DNA of 64,000 bases from Bacillota bacterium (GTDB lineage: Bacteria; Bacillota; Desulfotomaculia; Desulfotomaculales; Desulfallaceae). Of this stretch, positions 41,995 to 50,438 are shown piece by piece; the stretch's first letter is position 1; each line of letters begins with the position of its first letter. The notes beneath the pieces were generated by a model. It ran no database searches. It was not told where the DNA came from and saw only the letters and a program-made list of their open reading frames with translations. The stretch covers positions 17,113 to 81,112 of the forward strand of contig JAEXOR010000041.1 in NCBI GenBank assembly GCA_023439185.1, read 5' to 3'. Made by a program: the position numbers and the translations under genes.

Positions 41995-43200
41995 ATGAAA
42001 AAAATTGTGCTGGCGTATTCCGGAGGGCTGGATACCTCCATCATCATACCATGGTTGAAGGAGAATTACGGCTATGAGGTTATCGCCATGGCCGCCGACC
42101 TGGGCCAGGGCGAGGAACTGGAGCCGCTGCACGAGAAGGCACTAAAAAGCGGCGCCGTCAAACTATATATTGAGGACGTGAAGCGGGAATTTGTCGCCGA
42201 CTACATATTCCCCACCCTGAAAGCCGGGGCCATTTACGAGGGCAAGTACCTGCTGGGCACCTCAATGGCCCGCCCGCTGATTGCCAAAAAGCTGGTGGAG
42301 ATTGCCGCAAAGGAAGGAGCCACCGCCGTGGCCCACGGCGCCACCGGTAAGGGCAACGACCAGGTGCGCTTTGAGCTCACTGTCAAAGCGCTGAACCCCG
42401 ACCTGAAAATCGTGGCCCCCTGGCGGGAGTGGGACATCCGCTCCCGGGACGACGCCATGGACTATGCCGCCGCCCGGGGCATCCCGGTGCCGGTGACCAA
42501 ATCCCGGCCTTACAGTATGGACCGCAACATCTGGCACCTCAGCCACGAGGGCGGTGCCCTGGAGGACCCGGGCCTGGAGCCCCCGGACGACGTGCTGCTG
42601 CTCACCGTGGCGCCGGAAAAGGCGCCGGACAAGCCCACCTACGTGGAAATCGGGTTTGATCAGGGCACGCCCAAAACGGTCAATGGCCGGGAGTTGGCCC
42701 CCGACGCTCTGGTGGAGGAACTGAACAACCTGGGCGGCGCCAACGGCATCGGCGTTGTGGACATGGTGGAAAACCGGTTGGTGGGCATGAAGTCCCGGGG
42801 CGTGTACGAAACGCCCGGCGGTACCATTCTGTGGCTGGCCCATCGGGAGTTGGAACTGCTGACCCTGGACCGCATCACTCTGCACTATAAGGAGCAGGTG
42901 GCGACTCGTTACTCCGAGCTGGTTTATGATGGGGTATGGTTCTCACCGCTGCGGGAAGCCCTGGACGCCTTCGTGAACGTGACCCAGCGCACCGTTACCG
43001 GCACCGTGCGGATGAAGCTGTACAAGGGCAACTGCACCCCCGCCGGCACTACCTCGCCGTATTCAATGTACAACGAGGATATGGCCACCTTCGGCGCCGA
43101 CGAGGTATACACTCAGTCCGATGCCGAGGGCTTCATCAACCTGTTCGGCCTGCCCCTGAAAGTGCGCGCCTTAATGGAGAAAAAAGCCGGCCTCCGCTAG
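41995..43200 (+). CDS. argG: Argininosuccinate synthase
   Basis: ATP-dependent ligation of citrulline and aspartate. 401 aa. The N-terminal KIVLAYSGGLDTSIIIPWL is the PP-loop of N-type ATP pyrophosphatases. GATGKGNDQVRFELT, SRPYSMDRNIWHLSHEGG and YKGNCTPAG are family-specific. ATG 41995 lies about ten bases after AAAGGAG; an in-frame TTG at 41986 abuts that site. It is the last forward-strand gene of the main arg run; argH is about 3.4 kb further on. Confidence 0.96.
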   Translation: MKKIVLAYSGGLDTSIIIPWLKENYGYEVIAMAADLGQGEELEPLHEKALKSGAVKLYIEDVKREFVADYIFPTLKAGAIYEGKYLLGTSMARPLIAKKLVEIAAKEGATAVAHGATGKGNDQVRFELTVKALNPDLKIVAPWREWDIRSRDDAMDYAAARGIPVPVTKSRPYSMDRNIWHLSHEGGALEDPGLEPPDDVLLLTVAPEKAPDKPTYVEIGFDQGTPKTVNGRELAPDALVEELNNLGGANGIGVVDMVENRLVGMKSRGVYETPGGTILWLAHRELELLTLDRITLHYKEQVATRYSELVYDGVWFSPLREALDAFVNVTQRTVTGTVRMKLYKGNCTPAGTTSPYSMYNEDMATFGADEVYTQSDAEGFINLFGLPLKVRALMEKKAGLR

Positions 43201-43213
43201 AAAAAGAGGGGAA

Positions 43214-43248
43214 GGGGTTAGACTTAAACTAAGTTTAAGTCTAACCCC
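43214..43248. repeat. Loopless family II palindrome (argG / small RHH-like gene)
   Basis: Perfect 17-bp arms (GGGGTTAGACTTAAACT and inverse) separated by a single base. It lies between convergent genes and its right arm supplies the TAG stop of the reverse-strand small gene. Confidence 0.85.
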
Positions 43249-43429
43249 CAGCACCGCTGGCCCCCTCATCGGGTTCGGGTGGGGGGAGGCGTTTGGCCCG
43301 GCGGGCCGATTCCCGCAGCAGGAACTCGATGTGCGCGTTAACGCTCCGGAATTCGTCCGTCGCCCAGCGTTCCAAAACCTCGTACAGCTTGGGGTCAATC
43401 CGCAAAGGGAAGCTCTTTTTCTGTGCCAT
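43241..43429 (-). CDS. Arc/ribbon-helix-helix-like small protein
   Basis: 62 aa. KKSFPLRIDPKLYEVLERWA followed by RSVNAHIEFLLRESARRAKR is the strand-helix-helix pattern of Arc-type DNA-binding proteins found next to SPFH genes in many bacteria. The C-terminal tail (PPPEPDEGASGAGG) is low complexity and its last codons plus the stop come from a family II repeat. It lies 14 bp after the SPFH gene and is probably co-transcribed. It may bind DNA, but no target is evident. Confidence 0.75.
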   Translation of the reverse strand: MAQKKSFPLRIDPKLYEVLERWATDEFRSVNAHIEFLLRESARRAKRLPPPEPDEGASGAGG

Positions 43430-43443
43430 CAGGGTTACCCCGT

Positions 43444-44310
43444 CTAATACAAACTTCCTGTATTCAGCACCGGCTGGGCGGCCCGGTCGGAGACTATGGC
43501 CACCATCAGGTTGTTAATCATGGCCACCTTGCGCTCCTCGTCCAGTTCCACTATGCCGTCCCGCTGAAGTTGCTCAATGGCCATCTGAGCCATGCCCACC
43601 GCGCCTTCCACAATTTTCGCCCGGGCCGAGACAATGGCGGCGGCTTGCTGCCGCTGCAGCATGGCACTGGCTATCTCGGTTGCATAGGCCAGGTGGGTCA
43701 GGCGTGCTTCCATTACCTCCACACCGGCTACATCCAGCCGCGCCTGCAGTTCCAGGGCCAGTTCGGCGGCCACTTCCTCGGCGTTGCCCCGCAGGGACAT
43801 GCCGTCATCTTCGAAATTATCGTAAGGATACTTGGTGGCCACGTGCCGCAGCGCGGTCTCGCTTTGCACTTCCACGAATTTCTCGTAATCATCCACGTCA
43901 AACACCGCCCGGGCGGAGTCGATCACCCGGAAAACCACCACTGCCGCAATTTCCACCGGGTTACCGTTAATGTCGTTCACCTTCAGGGTCTTGCTGTTGA
44001 AATTGCGCACCCGCAGCGACACTTTTTTCCGTGCGGTGAGAGGAATGGTTAGCCAGATACCGCTGTCCCGCACACTGCCCATGTAGCGGCCGAAAAAGGT
44101 CAGCGCCTTGGCCTGGTTGGGCTGGACAATGGTGACGCCGCTGAGGAGGAAAAATACCAGTACAGCGGGCAGCAGCCCCAAAAACAGCATTCGGACAAGT
44201 TCAAGGGCAACCAACAGTCTGATGGTATTGTATGAGAACCAGAGCAGAAGCGGCAGCAAGATTACCAGGGCCAGGAAACCGTTGATTTTCCACGCGTTCT
44301 TTTCTTGCAT
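43444..44310 (-). CDS. SPFH/band 7 domain membrane protein
   Basis: About 288 aa. Two N-terminal hydrophobic segments (FLALVILLPLLLWFSY and LVRMLFLGLLPAVLVFFLL) precede an SPFH/prohibitin-homology domain from about residue 60 (VQPNQAKALTFFGRYMGSVR, then LRVRNFNSKTLKVNDINGNP). A helical C-terminal tail with Ala/Gln-rich segment follows (IASAMLQRQQAAAIVSARAK). Such proteins form membrane microdomain scaffolds or protease regulators. ATG 44310 is better spaced from GGAGGT than the GTG at 44319. Its partner is the downstream RHH-like gene. Confidence 0.87.
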   Translation of the reverse strand: MQEKNAWKINGFLALVILLPLLLWFSYNTIRLLVALELVRMLFLGLLPAVLVFFLLSGVTIVQPNQAKALTFFGRYMGSVRDSGIWLTIPLTARKKVSLRVRNFNSKTLKVNDINGNPVEIAAVVVFRVIDSARAVFDVDDYEKFVEVQSETALRHVATKYPYDNFEDDGMSLRGNAEEVAAELALELQARLDVAGVEVMEARLTHLAYATEIASAMLQRQQAAAIVSARAKIVEGAVGMAQMAIEQLQRDGIVELDEERKVAMINNLMVAIVSDRAAQPVLNTGSLY

Positions 44311-44466
44311 TCGGTCCACACCTCCGTGATAATATTAATATGATATCAATTTTATATTATTATTATATCATAACAAGGCCGGCAGATAAATACGGCGCTG
44401 AAAGTATTGGTTAAAGTATTTTAACCGCCGGTATAAAAAATAACAGTCCCGCAGGACTTGAGCATT

Positions 44467-44492
44467 AAAAAACCTCCCGTTAAACGGGAGGC
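44467..44492 (-). terminator. Intrinsic terminator of the AmiS/UreI gene
   Basis: On the reverse strand CCTCCCG and CGGGAGG pair across a TTTAA loop, followed by TTTTTTAAT. It lies about 55 bp after the transporter stop. Confidence 0.85.
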
Positions 44493-44548
44493 CGAAAGGG
44501 GGAGAGAGGAGGTTTTCAGGAAGAGGGATTTTACCTTAAAGGTCTACT

Positions 44549-45058
44549 TTAAAACGGCAGCTTACCGGTGGTCATGATCGAGAAAGCAGGTATAAAAAGC
44601 CCCACAAATACCCAGGCGATCAGCGAATATGCCAGTCCGGCGGCGGAGAACTTGCCATATGCGTTCAGCCACACCTCCACCGTGAGGACGGTATACCCGG
44701 CGCACGCCAGGGCCATATAGGGGCTGGCCGGCACTACAGTTGTCCCTACGGCAAAAACAATAAAGTAAATGAAAGAAATTATTGCCACAGTTAAGCTTAC
44801 GTTGCCCACCGACCTGAGGTCTTCCAGTCCGGTCAGCAGGGCATAGGAAACAGTCATATAAAGGAGCCCGTGCGCGAATAAAAGACCGCCGGTAAACGGA
44901 TCTTCAAAAACGGCCGTTTGAATGGCGGCACTGAGGACAACAAGCACGCCCACCATCCCCGTGGCGGCCCCGGTGGCCTTGGCCTCGCCTTTACCGAGGA
45001 AAAAGAGGGCCACGGGCAGCCACATTACAGCAATTAGAACGAGTACCGCATTGGTCAA
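44549..45058 (-). CDS. AmiS/UreI family transporter
   Basis: A 169-aa protein with six hydrophobic segments, the topology of UreI proton-gated urea channels and AmiS amide channels (VMWLPVALFFLGKGEAKATG at the start, PFTGGLLFAHGLLYMTVSYA, then AYSLIAWVFVGLFIPAFS). TTG 45058 is chosen because AGGAGGTGA lies upstream at ideal spacing; a longer frame to 45136 starts in non-conserved sequence. No urease or amidase is encoded nearby, so the substrate (urea, short amide or ammonium-like solute) is open. Confidence 0.82.
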   Translation of the reverse strand: MTNAVLVLIAVMWLPVALFFLGKGEAKATGAATGMVGVLVVLSAAIQTAVFEDPFTGGLLFAHGLLYMTVSYALLTGLEDLRSVGNVSLTVAIISFIYFIVFAVGTTVVPASPYMALACAGYTVLTVEVWLNAYGKFSAAGLAYSLIAWVFVGLFIPAFSIMTTGKLPF

Positions 45059-45138
45059 ATTAATCACCTCCTTATTCGGAAAATTCCGAAAAAAGGTTTT
45101 ACACTCCACCCGCAACCAGCCCCTCTCAATCCTCAAAG

Positions 45139-45213
45139 CAACGCGCCAATCCGGTTATGGCAATTTAGTTATGCATTAAAGCAACAACCATGCCATATTC
45201 GGATTGGCGCGAA
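45139..45213. promoter_or_regulatory. Long inverted repeat upstream of the AmiS/UreI gene
   Basis: CGCGCCAATCCGGTTATGGC and its near-inverse (about 45191-45213) match at about 20 of 23 positions around a 30-bp AT-rich centre containing TTATGCATTAA. It does not belong to families I-III. It could be a regulator-binding site or leader structure for the transporter gene. The rest of the 45059-45408 gap holds a hairpin (GGGACACCCCT with AGGGGCGTCCC) and a family II repeat. Confidence 0.5.
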
Positions 45214-45337
45214 TGAGGGCCGCGGATAATAGCTGTTCAGCTTTTAATGAGCCACTTTATAACATTGTGCCGGTAAAGTGTTGCAATACGGATCAGAAAA
45301 GGGACACCCCTCCGGTTGAGGGGCGTCCCCAGCAGAA

Positions 45338-45423
45338 GGGGTCAGACTCACTTATTCATTGTAACCGTATCATTTACATATTACAGAAAAGAAGTTAGTT
45401 TAACTTGTTTAAGTCTGATCCCC
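45338..45423. repeat. REP-like element, family II (3' end of glpX)
   Basis: GGGGTCAGACT and AGTCTGATCCCC close a loop with GTTAGTTTAAC. The right arm, read on the reverse strand, gives glpX its final Gly-Asp-Gln-Thr-stop, the same register as in argB. Confidence 0.8.
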
Positions 45424-46398
45424 TGTCCCCCCTATCACTGCGTAGTGGGGTTTGTATTTTAAATCGTGGATGGCGGTGATAAAGCGCATGGTTCGCGACT
45501 TGGCCCGCATCACCAGCGAATATGTTTCGGCCATGTCGCCGCCCCGGAAGCGCACGCCCTTGAGCAGCTCGCCGTCGGTAACCCCGGTGGCGGCGAAAAT
45601 GGCGTCGTCACCCTTCACCAGATCGTCCATGGTCAGAATCTTGTTTAAATCCTTAATCCCCATGCTGAGACAGCGTTTGCGCTCCTCGTCGTCCTCGGGC
45701 ACCAGCCGGGCCTGCATCTCGCCGCCCAGACACTTCAGCGCCGCCGCCGCGATAACTCCTTCCGGGGCGCCGCCGATACCGACGCAAATATCAATGCCGG
45801 TTTCGTCAAAGGCGGTGGCCAGCGCCGACGCCACATCGCCGTCACCGATCAGCCGCACCCGGGCCCCGGCCCCCCGCACCGCCTCAATTAACTGCTGGTG
45901 CCGCGGCCGGTCCAGGATCATCACTATGCAGTCCCTAATCCGCTTGTTGTTGGCTTTGGCCACAATCTCCAGGGTTTTTTCTATGGGGTCGTCCAGGCTG
46001 ATTTTGCCCGCCGCCCGGGGGCCTACCGCCAGTTTATCCATGTACATGTCCGGCGCGTGCAGCAGGTTGCCGCGGTCCGCGATGGCTATAACCGACATGG
46101 CGTTGGGCAGTCCCTTAGCCAGAATGTTAGTGCCCTCCAGCGGGTCCACCGCCACGTCCACCTCGGGAGTGGGGGTGCAGCCCACCTTTTCACCTATGTA
46201 CAGCATGGGGGCCTCGTCCATCTCCCCTTCGCCTATCACCACGGTGCCGTTCACGCAAACCGAGTCAAACATGGCGCGCATGGCGTTGGTGGCGGCGTCG
46301 TCAGCCTCAATCTTGCGCCCGCGCCCCATCCACTGGGCGGCGCCCAGGGCGGCCATCTCCGTTACCCGTACCAGTTCCAGGGTCAGTTCTCTTTCCAT
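45409..46398 (-). CDS. glpX: Fructose-1,6-bisphosphatase class II (GlpX)
   Basis: A 329-aa metal-dependent phosphatase of gluconeogenesis. GEGEMDEAPMLYIGEKVG and VDVAVDPLEGTNILAKGLPN form the metal-binding core (Asp-Pro-Leu-Glu-Gly-Thr, class II signature). GIGGAPEGVIAAAALKCLGG follows. The reverse orientation within the arg region and the repeat-derived C-terminus suggest local rearrangement. GGAGAAGGG precedes ATG. Some homologues also use sedoheptulose-1,7-bisphosphate. Confidence 0.95.
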   Translation of the reverse strand: MERELTLELVRVTEMAALGAAQWMGRGRKIEADDAATNAMRAMFDSVCVNGTVVIGEGEMDEAPMLYIGEKVGCTPTPEVDVAVDPLEGTNILAKGLPNAMSVIAIADRGNLLHAPDMYMDKLAVGPRAAGKISLDDPIEKTLEIVAKANNKRIRDCIVMILDRPRHQQLIEAVRGAGARVRLIGDGDVASALATAFDETGIDICVGIGGAPEGVIAAAALKCLGGEMQARLVPEDDEERKRCLSMGIKDLNKILTMDDLVKGDDAIFAATGVTDGELLKGVRFRGGDMAETYSLVMRAKSRTMRFITAIHDLKYKPHYAVIGGTGDQT

Positions 46399-46587
46399 AA
46401 TCCCTTCTCCTTTGTTGAAAACTGGTTGCAGTGTTAATTCACTACTATCATTTTAGCATATTTATTATTAAGTTGCTCAATTAGTATAACATTTTTTTTA
46501 AAATATGCGACAAACTCAAAATTATACCAACCCCGGTGACTCATGTTATAATTATAAATCAGGAATTAGTACTCAGGAGGTTTTAAC

Positions 46588-47958
46588 ATGGCCAAACTAT
46601 GGGGCGGGCGTTTTCAAAAGGAAACCGACCGGCTGGTGGACGACTTTCACTCATCCATATCCTTTGACTGCCGCCTTTATAAATACGATATCACGGGCAG
46701 CATGGCTCACGCCGTGATGCTGGCCCGGGTGGGCATCATCGCCTCCGCCGAGGCTGAAGCCATCGTCACCGGGCTGCAGCAGATCCTGGACGATATCGAA
46801 GCGGGGCGGGTGGAGTTTTCCGTTACCGCCGAGGATATCCACATGAACGTGGAGCAAATGCTCATTGAGCGCATCGGCGAAACAGGCAAAAAGCTGCACA
46901 CCGCCCGCAGCCGCAACGACCAGGTGGCCCTGGACGTGCGCATGTACCTGCGGGACGAAATAGACGCCGTAATAGACCTGCTGGCTCAGTTGTCCGGTAC
47001 CCTGCTTGACCTGGCGGAGAACCACACCCAAACGGTGATGCCGGGCTACACCCACCTGCAGCGTGCCCAGCCCATCACCCTGGCTCACCACCTGCTGGCT
47101 TACTGCCAGATGCTTAACCGGGACATGGACCGCCTGCGGGATTGCCGCCGCCGGGTTAATATAATGCCCCTGGGGGCCGGCGCCCTGGCCGGCACCACCT
47201 TCCCCCTGGATCGGGAATTCGTGGCCCGGGAGTTGGGTTTTGCCGGCGTTACGGAAAACAGCCTGGACGCGGTGAGCGACCGGGACTTCGCGGTGGAGTT
47301 CTGCGCCGTCGCTTCGTTAATTATGATGCACCTGAGCCGGTTCTGCGAGGAGATTATCCTCTGGTCCACCGCGGAATTCGGCTTTATCGAACTGGACGAT
47401 GCTTACAGCACTGGCAGCAGCATGATGCCCCAAAAGAAAAATCCCGACGTCGCCGAGCTGATCCGGGGCAAAAGCGGGCGGGTATACGGGGACCTGGCCG
47501 CCCTGCTGACTATGCTTAAAGGGCTGCCCCTGGCCTATAACAAGGATATGCAGGAAGACAAGGAAGCCCTGTTTGACGCCGTGGATACGGTGAAAAACTG
47601 CCTGTGGACCTTCCGGCCCATGGTGGCTACCATGCGGGTGAGGGACGGCAACATGGCCCGGGCCGCCCGGGGCGGGTTTACCAACGCCACCGACCTGGCC
47701 GACTACCTGGTGCAGCGGGGTGTGCCTTTTCGGGAGGCGCACGAAATAACGGGCCGGACGGTGGCTTACTGCCTGGAGCACCAAAAGTCCCTGGAAGACC
47801 TGACCCTGGAGGAATACCGCCGGTTTTCCCCGGCCATTGAAGAAAGCGTGTACCGGGCCATTGATATCGCCCGGTGCGTGGAAGGCCGCGCCGTCGCCGG
47901 CGGCCCGGCCCCGGTGGCGGTGCGGGAAGCCATTCGCGCCGCCCGGGAAAAGCTGTAA
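46588..47958 (+). CDS. argH: Argininosuccinate lyase
   Basis: Releases arginine and fumarate from argininosuccinate. 456 aa, fumarase/aspartase superfamily. Conserved elements are LWGGRFQKETDRLVDDFHSS at the N-terminus, HTARSRNDQVALDVRMYLRD, MPGYTHLQRAQPITLAHHLL, and the catalytic-Ser loop TGSSMMPQKKNPDVAELIRG. CAGGAGG precedes ATG. It is separated from argG by reverse-strand genes, so it needs its own promoter; TATAAT-like sequence at about 46551 is a candidate. Confidence 0.96.
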   Translation: MAKLWGGRFQKETDRLVDDFHSSISFDCRLYKYDITGSMAHAVMLARVGIIASAEAEAIVTGLQQILDDIEAGRVEFSVTAEDIHMNVEQMLIERIGETGKKLHTARSRNDQVALDVRMYLRDEIDAVIDLLAQLSGTLLDLAENHTQTVMPGYTHLQRAQPITLAHHLLAYCQMLNRDMDRLRDCRRRVNIMPLGAGALAGTTFPLDREFVARELGFAGVTENSLDAVSDRDFAVEFCAVASLIMMHLSRFCEEIILWSTAEFGFIELDDAYSTGSSMMPQKKNPDVAELIRGKSGRVYGDLAALLTMLKGLPLAYNKDMQEDKEALFDAVDTVKNCLWTFRPMVATMRVRDGNMARAARGGFTNATDLADYLVQRGVPFREAHEITGRTVAYCLEHQKSLEDLTLEEYRRFSPAIEESVYRAIDIARCVEGRAVAGGPAPVAVREAIRAAREKL

Positions 47959-47966
47959 GGGGGTCA

Positions 47967-48054
47967 GGGGTCAGACTTAAACTTATGCATATTAATTACC
48001 ATATCCATGTATATGGATTTAAGAGTTAGTATAAACAAGTTTAAGTCTGACTCC
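47967..48054. repeat. REP-like element, family II (after argH)
   Basis: GGGGTCAGACTTAAAC and AAGTTTAAGTCTGACTCC bracket a loop with GTTAGTATAAACAAG. It begins eight bases after the argH stop; here the stop codon is the gene's own. Confidence 0.8.
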
Positions 48055-48108
48055 CTACTGTGGCAAGTGATAACGCGGTGGCATAGTATATCCCGGGAGG
48101 TGACCGCG

Positions 48109-48342
48109 TTGTTCAAAGTTAGTGAGCTTACCAAAAAAGACATTATCTGCATAAAAGACGGCGCCAGGCTGGGCCCGGTCAAAGACGCCCATTTCGACCC
48201 GGTGGACGGCCGGCTTAAAGCGCTGGTGCTGGAAGGACCGCGAAAAATGTTCGGCCTGATGAGCGCCGGGGGTGACGTGGTGGTGCCCTGGGATAAAATA
48301 AAGGTTATCGGACAGGACGTCGTTCTGGTGCAGATAGATTAA
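48109..48342 (+). CDS. ymxH: PRC-barrel protein, YlmC/YmxH family
   Basis: A 77-aa PRC-barrel domain (VSELTKKDIICIKDGARLGPV, FDPVDGRLKALVL, DVVVPWDKIKVIGQDVVLV). The family includes B. subtilis YmxH and YlmC, which are sporulation- or surfactin-related genes of unclear function. The start is TTG 48109, seven bases after GGGAGGTGA; a longer frame to 48007 would read through the family II repeat. A transcription terminator follows. Confidence 0.85.
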   Translation: MFKVSELTKKDIICIKDGARLGPVKDAHFDPVDGRLKALVLEGPRKMFGLMSAGGDVVVPWDKIKVIGQDVVLVQID

Positions 48343-48349
48343 AGGCTCG

Positions 48350-48378
48350 TTGACATAAATTGCTGCTCCTGTTAGAAT
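48350..48378 (+). promoter_or_regulatory. Sigma-A promoter for metK
   Basis: TTGACA (48350-48355), 17-bp spacer, TAGAAT (48373-48378). The expected start site lies inside the left arm of the adjacent terminator hairpin. Confidence 0.7.
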
Positions 48379-48379
48379 A

Positions 48380-48411
48380 AACATGGTTTTTTGCCAAAAA
48401 CCATGTTTTTT
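48380..48411 (+). terminator. Terminator hairpin after ymxH, within the metK leader
   Basis: AAACATGGTTTTT and AAAAACCATGTTT pair around TGCC and run into a seven-T tract. It would stop transcripts coming from ymxH; transcripts begun at the adjacent promoter contain only part of the left arm. A second GC-rich stem (GGTGCGGCCC with GGGCCGTGCC) follows before the ribosome site. Confidence 0.8.
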
Positions 48412-48484
48412 TCCGGTGCGGCCCGGGGACTTAGCCCGGGGGCCGTGCCGTTGGTTTTTATTATTTCCCAAGGAGGTATGCCAA

Positions 48485-49672
48485 TTGGCCAAACGCCTGT
48501 TTACGTCTGAATCGGTAACCGAAGGCCACCCCGACAAAGTGGCCGACCAAATATCAGATGCCATACTGGATGAAATAATCGGCCAGGACCCCACCGCCAG
48601 GGTGGCCTGCGAAACATTTGTCACCACCGGCCTGGTACTGGTGGGCGGAGAAATAACCACCCGCTGCTACGTGGACATTCCCCGCGTGGTCAGGCAGACA
48701 GTACGGGAAATCGGCTACACCCGGGCCAAGTACGGGTTTGACAGCGACACCTGCGCCGTGCTTACCTCCATCGACGAGCAGTCCCCTGATATCGCCCAGG
48801 GGGTGGACAAAGCCCTGGAGGCCAGGACCGGCGAAGAAATAGACAGCGCCATTGAGGCCATCGGCGCCGGAGATCAGGGCATGATGTTCGGCTACGCCTC
48901 CAGCGAAACCCCTGAAATGATGCCCATGCCCATCTCATTAGCCCACCGCCTGGCCCGCAGGCTGGCCGTGGTGCGCAAGACCAAGGAAGTCCCCTTTTTG
49001 CGCCCCGACGGCAAGGTCCAGGTCACCGTGGAGTACGAGGACGGCAAGCCGGTGCGCCTGGACACCATTATTATCTCGGCCCAGCACCACCCGCGGGTGG
49101 CCATGGAAGTGATCCGGGAAGAAATTATCGATAAAGTGATTAAACCCGTGACTCCCAAGGAAATGTTCAGCGAAACCACCCGCTGCCTGATCAATCCCAC
49201 CGGCCGTTTCGTGGTGGGCGGCCCCCAGGGCGACGCCGGATTAACCGGCCGGAAGATCATCGTGGACACCTACGGCGGCATGGCCCGGCACGGCGGCGGC
49301 GCGTTTTCCGGCAAAGACCCCACCAAGGTGGACCGCTCGGCATGCTACGCCATGCGTTACGTGGCCAAAAACATCGTGGCCGCCGGACTGGCCGAACGGT
49401 GCGAAGTGCAGGTGGCCTACGCCATCGGCGTGGCCCGGCCGGTATCGGTGATGGTGGAGACCTTCGGCACCGGCAAAGTGGATGAGGAAAAGCTGGTGCG
49501 GGTAATTAATGAAATGTTCGACCTGCGTCCCGCCGCCATTATCCGGAACTTGGATCTGCGCCGGCCCATTTACAAGAATACCGCCGTCTACGGCCATTTT
49601 GGCCGCCGTGATATCGTATTGCCCTGGGAGAGCACGGACAAGGCGGAAGATCTGCGCCGCGCTTTCAGTTAG
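48485..49672 (+). CDS. metK: S-adenosylmethionine synthetase
   Basis: Makes SAM from methionine and ATP. 395 aa. FTSESVTEGHPDKVADQISD, GAGDQGMMFGYA, the phosphate loop GGAFSGKDPTKVDRSACYAM and YAIGVARPVSV are family signatures. The start is TTG 48485 after AAGGAGG; an overlapping ATG in another frame is not used. Unlike many Firmicute metK genes, the leader shows no recognisable S-box or other SAM riboswitch. A terminator follows about 50 bp after the stop. Confidence 0.96.
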   Translation: MAKRLFTSESVTEGHPDKVADQISDAILDEIIGQDPTARVACETFVTTGLVLVGGEITTRCYVDIPRVVRQTVREIGYTRAKYGFDSDTCAVLTSIDEQSPDIAQGVDKALEARTGEEIDSAIEAIGAGDQGMMFGYASSETPEMMPMPISLAHRLARRLAVVRKTKEVPFLRPDGKVQVTVEYEDGKPVRLDTIIISAQHHPRVAMEVIREEIIDKVIKPVTPKEMFSETTRCLINPTGRFVVGGPQGDAGLTGRKIIVDTYGGMARHGGGAFSGKDPTKVDRSACYAMRYVAKNIVAAGLAERCEVQVAYAIGVARPVSVMVETFGTGKVDEEKLVRVINEMFDLRPAAIIRNLDLRRPIYKNTAVYGHFGRRDIVLPWESTDKAEDLRRAFS

Positions 49673-49719
49673 AACCAATAAAGAGGGCCAGCTGCTGTTG
49701 AATATATACGGCTACATGT

Positions 49720-49773
49720 AAAGCCGAGTTGTGGAACCTGGGAACGGTAGGGCTACCACAACCCGGCTTTTTT
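49720..49773 (+). terminator. Intrinsic terminator after metK
   Basis: AAAGCCG(A)GTTGTGG and CCACAAC(CC)GGCTTT pair across a 20-nt loop and are followed by TTTTTT. Confidence 0.85.
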
Positions 49774-49779
49774 AATTGG

Positions 49780-50040
49780 TCCCGGAGTCTGATTTGGCTG
49801 GTAGAGAGAATAAAAAGCATCCGGGGCATGTCCTTCGACGAACGTATCGGAGATTCCTAAATGCCGGCATCGGTTACGGCGGCAGTTACAGTGTGGTCCT
49901 TAAAGTGGCGCGCGCCAAGGCCGCAGCTACGCCATTAAGGCTGTGAGCAACGACTGGGACGAATCAGCCGAAAATGTAATACTCAGATTCAGGCTGGCGT
50001 TTGTTGAAGTTACGAGCTGTCATAAATTTTGTGTGATTAT
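49780..50040 (+). other. Non-coding stretch with possible gene debris
   Basis: No intact gene is seen. Short protein-like fragments appear in different frames (GIGYGGSYSVVLKVARAKAA and SYAIKAVSNDWDESAENVIL), separated by stops and frame changes, as in a decayed gene. I cannot name the parent family. It forms the left border of the AT-rich XRE-ImmA-PIN cassette and may be a scar of its arrival. Confidence 0.3.
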
Positions 50041-50096
50041 TGTTTGATTTTATGACAAAGCTGGCATATACTATTAATAAAGTGGGAGGTGCAACT

Positions 50097-50435
50097 ATGA
50101 TAAATTTTGATTTGGCTGGCAAAAGATTTAATGACTTACGTAATATGAGCGGATTTACTCAAAGCCAGATTGCAGAATATTTACAGGTGGATCAAAGCTA
50201 TATCTCAAAATGTGAAAAGAATGAACGTCAATTCAGTGTCGATATCCTTGAAAAAGCGGCAAATCTTTTTGGTTGCTCTTTAGACCATTTTACAAATGAA
50301 GACAGCGACTTTTCCCCTCTTTCTATTGCACTTCGAGCAAAAAGTGTTACCGTTGAAGATTTGGAAACAATAGCAGCGATAAATAAAATTGCACTGAATT
50401 TGCGTTACATGGAAGATTTGCTCAAGGGGGAATAA
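50097..50435 (+). CDS. XRE-family transcriptional regulator
   Basis: 112 aa with an N-terminal helix-turn-helix (RFNDLRNMSGFTQSQIAEYL, then VDQSYISKCEKNERQFS) and a short helical C-terminal part. ATG 50097 has GGGAGGT upstream. The gene and the two after it are clearly more AT-rich than neighbours and are packed tightly (3-bp gap, then overlap), forming one operon. XRE regulators next to ImmA/IrrE proteases are commonly cleaved or controlled by them, as ImmR by ImmA. It is therefore the likely repressor and possible antitoxin of this cassette. Confidence 0.88.
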   Translation: MINFDLAGKRFNDLRNMSGFTQSQIAEYLQVDQSYISKCEKNERQFSVDILEKAANLFGCSLDHFTNEDSDFSPLSIALRAKSVTVEDLETIAAINKIALNLRYMEDLLKGE

Positions 50436-50438
50436 TGC

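Noticed and set aside
45301..45330. Hairpin GGGACACCCCT/AGGGGCGTCCC as an intrinsic terminator
   Set aside because: Stable stem but no T tract follows on either strand.
48379..48484. S-box or other SAM riboswitch before metK
   Set aside because: I could not find the conserved S-box core; only a terminator and a GC-rich stem are visible.
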